From positions 1 to 7,162 of the forward strand of contig JAFADT010000561.1 of NCBI GenBank assembly GCA_023424585.1: a DNA stretch of 7,162 nt, read 5' to 3'. Within the stretch, counting starts at the first letter, position 1, and the number at the start of each line of letters is the position of its first letter. This DNA is from Pseudomonadota bacterium (GTDB lineage: Bacteria > Myxococcota > Myxococcia > Myxococcales > Myxococcaceae). Under the pieces are notes generated by a model. The model was not told the origin of the DNA. It did not search any database and worked only from the letters and a program-made list of their open reading frames with translations. The translations under genes and the position numbers were made by a program. Shown here piece after piece: positions 6,319 to 7,162 of the stretch.

Positions 6319-6515
6319 ATGGCTGGTTGTCGCGAGGCTACCGGTGGCTGCGGCGTCCGCGTTCGCGGGGTCAGGCCATGGCCGAGTTCACGGTGCTGCT
6401 GATGGCGTTCATGTTCGGCGTCGGCGCCATCACCACGTTCGCGCCGGAGATGTTCGCGGCGCTCACCATCTACATCCGCGGCTTCTACTGCGTGCTGGGC
6501 TACCCCTTCGGCTGA
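6315..6515 (+). CDS. Small Flp/TadE-like prepilin
   Basis: A 66-aa protein whose ATG overlaps the preceding stop (ATGA) and has its own AGGAG site. An 18-residue basic leader (six Arg plus aromatics) precedes G19-QAMAEF, with Glu24 at +5 and Phe25 at +6. This is the Gly / Glu-Phe/Tyr pattern of Tad-system prepilins and pseudopilins cut by a TadV-type peptidase. Residues 25-42 are hydrophobic, and a second hydrophobic stretch (43-54) leads to a short tail with one cysteine (C59). Mature length after cleavage would be 47 aa, in the range of Flp major pilins, but the tail lacks a Flp feature I can recognise beyond the motif. It may be the filament subunit or a truncated TadE-like pseudopilin. 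It ends the operon, 11 bp before a convergent gene. Confidence 0.78.
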   Translation: MNGWLSRGYRWLRRPRSRGQAMAEFTVLLMAFMFGVGAITTFAPEMFAALTIYIRGFYCVLGYPFG

Positions 6516-6518
6516 GGG

Positions 6519-6533
6519 GCCCTGCGTCAGGGC
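6519..6533. terminator. Hairpin at the convergent junction, possible bidirectional terminator
   Basis: GCCCTG (6519-6524) and CAGGGC (6528-6533) form a perfect 6-bp GC stem with a CGT loop. It sits between the stop of the Tad-like operon and the end of the leftward gene, and it overlaps the latter's stop codon. No T tract follows on either strand, so rho-independent termination would be weak. Position and symmetry favour a role in 3' ends of both transcripts. Confidence 0.35.
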
Positions 6534-7162
6534 GCGGGCAGCCGGGGCAGCGTGAGCGGCACGGCGTCCAGCGCGGGCCGGGCCCCGGTCCCGCTCTTCT
6601 GCGCCGTCCAGGTGGCCTCCGGGTCGCGCAGGGACTCCACGCCGAACACGGGCACCCGGTCCGCCGTCACCACCGTCACCTGCCTGCCGGTCTCCAGGCG
6701 GAAGGTCTGTTCCCGGGCCTTGCCGGCGAAGGGGCCGGCGCGCAGCTCGGTGTCTCGCTGGCGCACGGGCACACCCCGGAGCGCGGCGTGGTCCGTGAGC
6801 AGGTCCACGGGGACGGAGACGGGGGCGTTGGGCGGCAGGGAGAGGGCCAGCCGCTCCACCATGGGACGGGCGGTGCCGGCGCGGGCCACCCAGACGACGA
6901 TGAGGGCGCGCGGGGCCGTCTGGTAGTCCACCTCCACCTGGTAGAGCGTGTCGTGCTCACGCGGCGTCTCGCCCACCACGGCGGCGCGCACGGGGAAGGC
7001 TTTGCCCTGCTTCGATTGGACGAGGTATTCCACCCACGCGCCCACGACGGGCTGGAGCTGGCCGTAGAGCAGCAGCGGCGGCACCAGGGCGCGCGCCTCC
7101 GCGAGGCGCTCGGAAGCAATGGGCGGATCCGAGGGCGCTGGCGCTCCGGCGTCGGGCGGGCC
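6527..7162 (-). CDS. Hypothetical, probably extracytoplasmic protein; N-terminus beyond window edge
   Basis: The 211 C-terminal codons are visible, running leftward from the window edge to the TGA at 6527-6529. No family can be named. The visible part opens with a Pro/Ala-rich stretch (GPPDAGAPAPSDPP), the kind of linker that often follows a lipoprotein signal or membrane anchor in myxobacteria. A folded region then begins with LLLYGQLQPVVGAWVEYLV and continues as alternating hydrophobic and polar strands rich in Val, probably beta. There are no cysteines and no obvious catalytic motif. A GTG at 7082-7084 could serve as an internal start, but the frame stays open upstream with coherent linker sequence, so the gene most likely begins outside the window. 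It converges on the Tad-like operon; a shared function is possible but not shown. Confidence 0.72.
   Translation of the reverse strand, partial: GPPDAGAPAPSDPPIASERLAEARALVPPLLLYGQLQPVVGAWVEYLVQSKQGKAFPVRAAVVGETPREHDTLYQVEVDYQTAPRALIVVWVARAGTARPMVERLALSLPPNAPVSVPVDLLTDHAALRGVPVRQRDTELRAGPFAGKAREQTFRLETGRQVTVVTADRVPVFGVESLRDPEATWTAQKSGTGARPALDAVPLTLPRLPAP

Noticed and set aside
6552..6926. A 124-codon rightward frame after the operon
   Set aside because: Ser/Arg/Thr-rich shadow of the leftward gene that fills this region; no ribosome site or recognisable domain.

Overview
The window is very GC-rich, with strong G/C preference at third codon positions, short intergenic gaps and long spurious antisense ORFs. 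Together with the gene content (a TadE/TadG-like cluster, Pro/Ala-rich 'PDAG'-type linkers, a TetR regulator with a WHG-type C-terminal domain), this suggests a myxobacterium of the Myxococcus/Corallococcus kind. That assignment is inference from composition and family resemblance, not a database result.

Left part (1-1710): a divergent pair. An NAD(P)-dependent epimerase/dehydratase-type gene runs leftward off the window edge, and a TetR-family regulator runs rightward. The 105-bp gap between them holds two near-identical 13-bp TGAAC-N3-GTTC(A) palindromes inside a wider GAACGGCC/GGCCGTTC inverted repeat. A sigma70-like promoter for the epimerase overlaps this array. The simplest reading is a local repressor-target switch.

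Middle part (1711-6515): a 173-bp leader with two possible hairpins is followed by a tightly packed five-gene rightward operon. It encodes a TadE-like pseudopilin (276 aa), a large TadG-like protein (542 aa), a second TadE-like pseudopilin (371 aa), a membrane-anchored protein with two internally similar modules (284 aa, family not recognised) and a small Flp/TadE-like prepilin (66 aa). Four of the five share a basic N-terminus and a G-[QA]-A-x-V/A-type junction before a single hydrophobic helix, as in Tad (tight adherence) pilins and pseudopilins. The last three genes are joined to their upstream neighbour by a 28-bp overlap and two ATGA overlaps, so the products are probably made in fixed proportion. 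No ATPase, secretin, inner-membrane platform or prepilin peptidase gene lies in the window, so any export machinery must be encoded elsewhere.

Right part (6516-7162): an 11-bp convergent junction contains a GC-rich hairpin, then a leftward gene of unknown function whose N-terminus lies beyond the window edge. There is no rRNA, tRNA, CRISPR array, insertion sequence or other evident mobile element, and no gene-free stretch longer than 300 bases.
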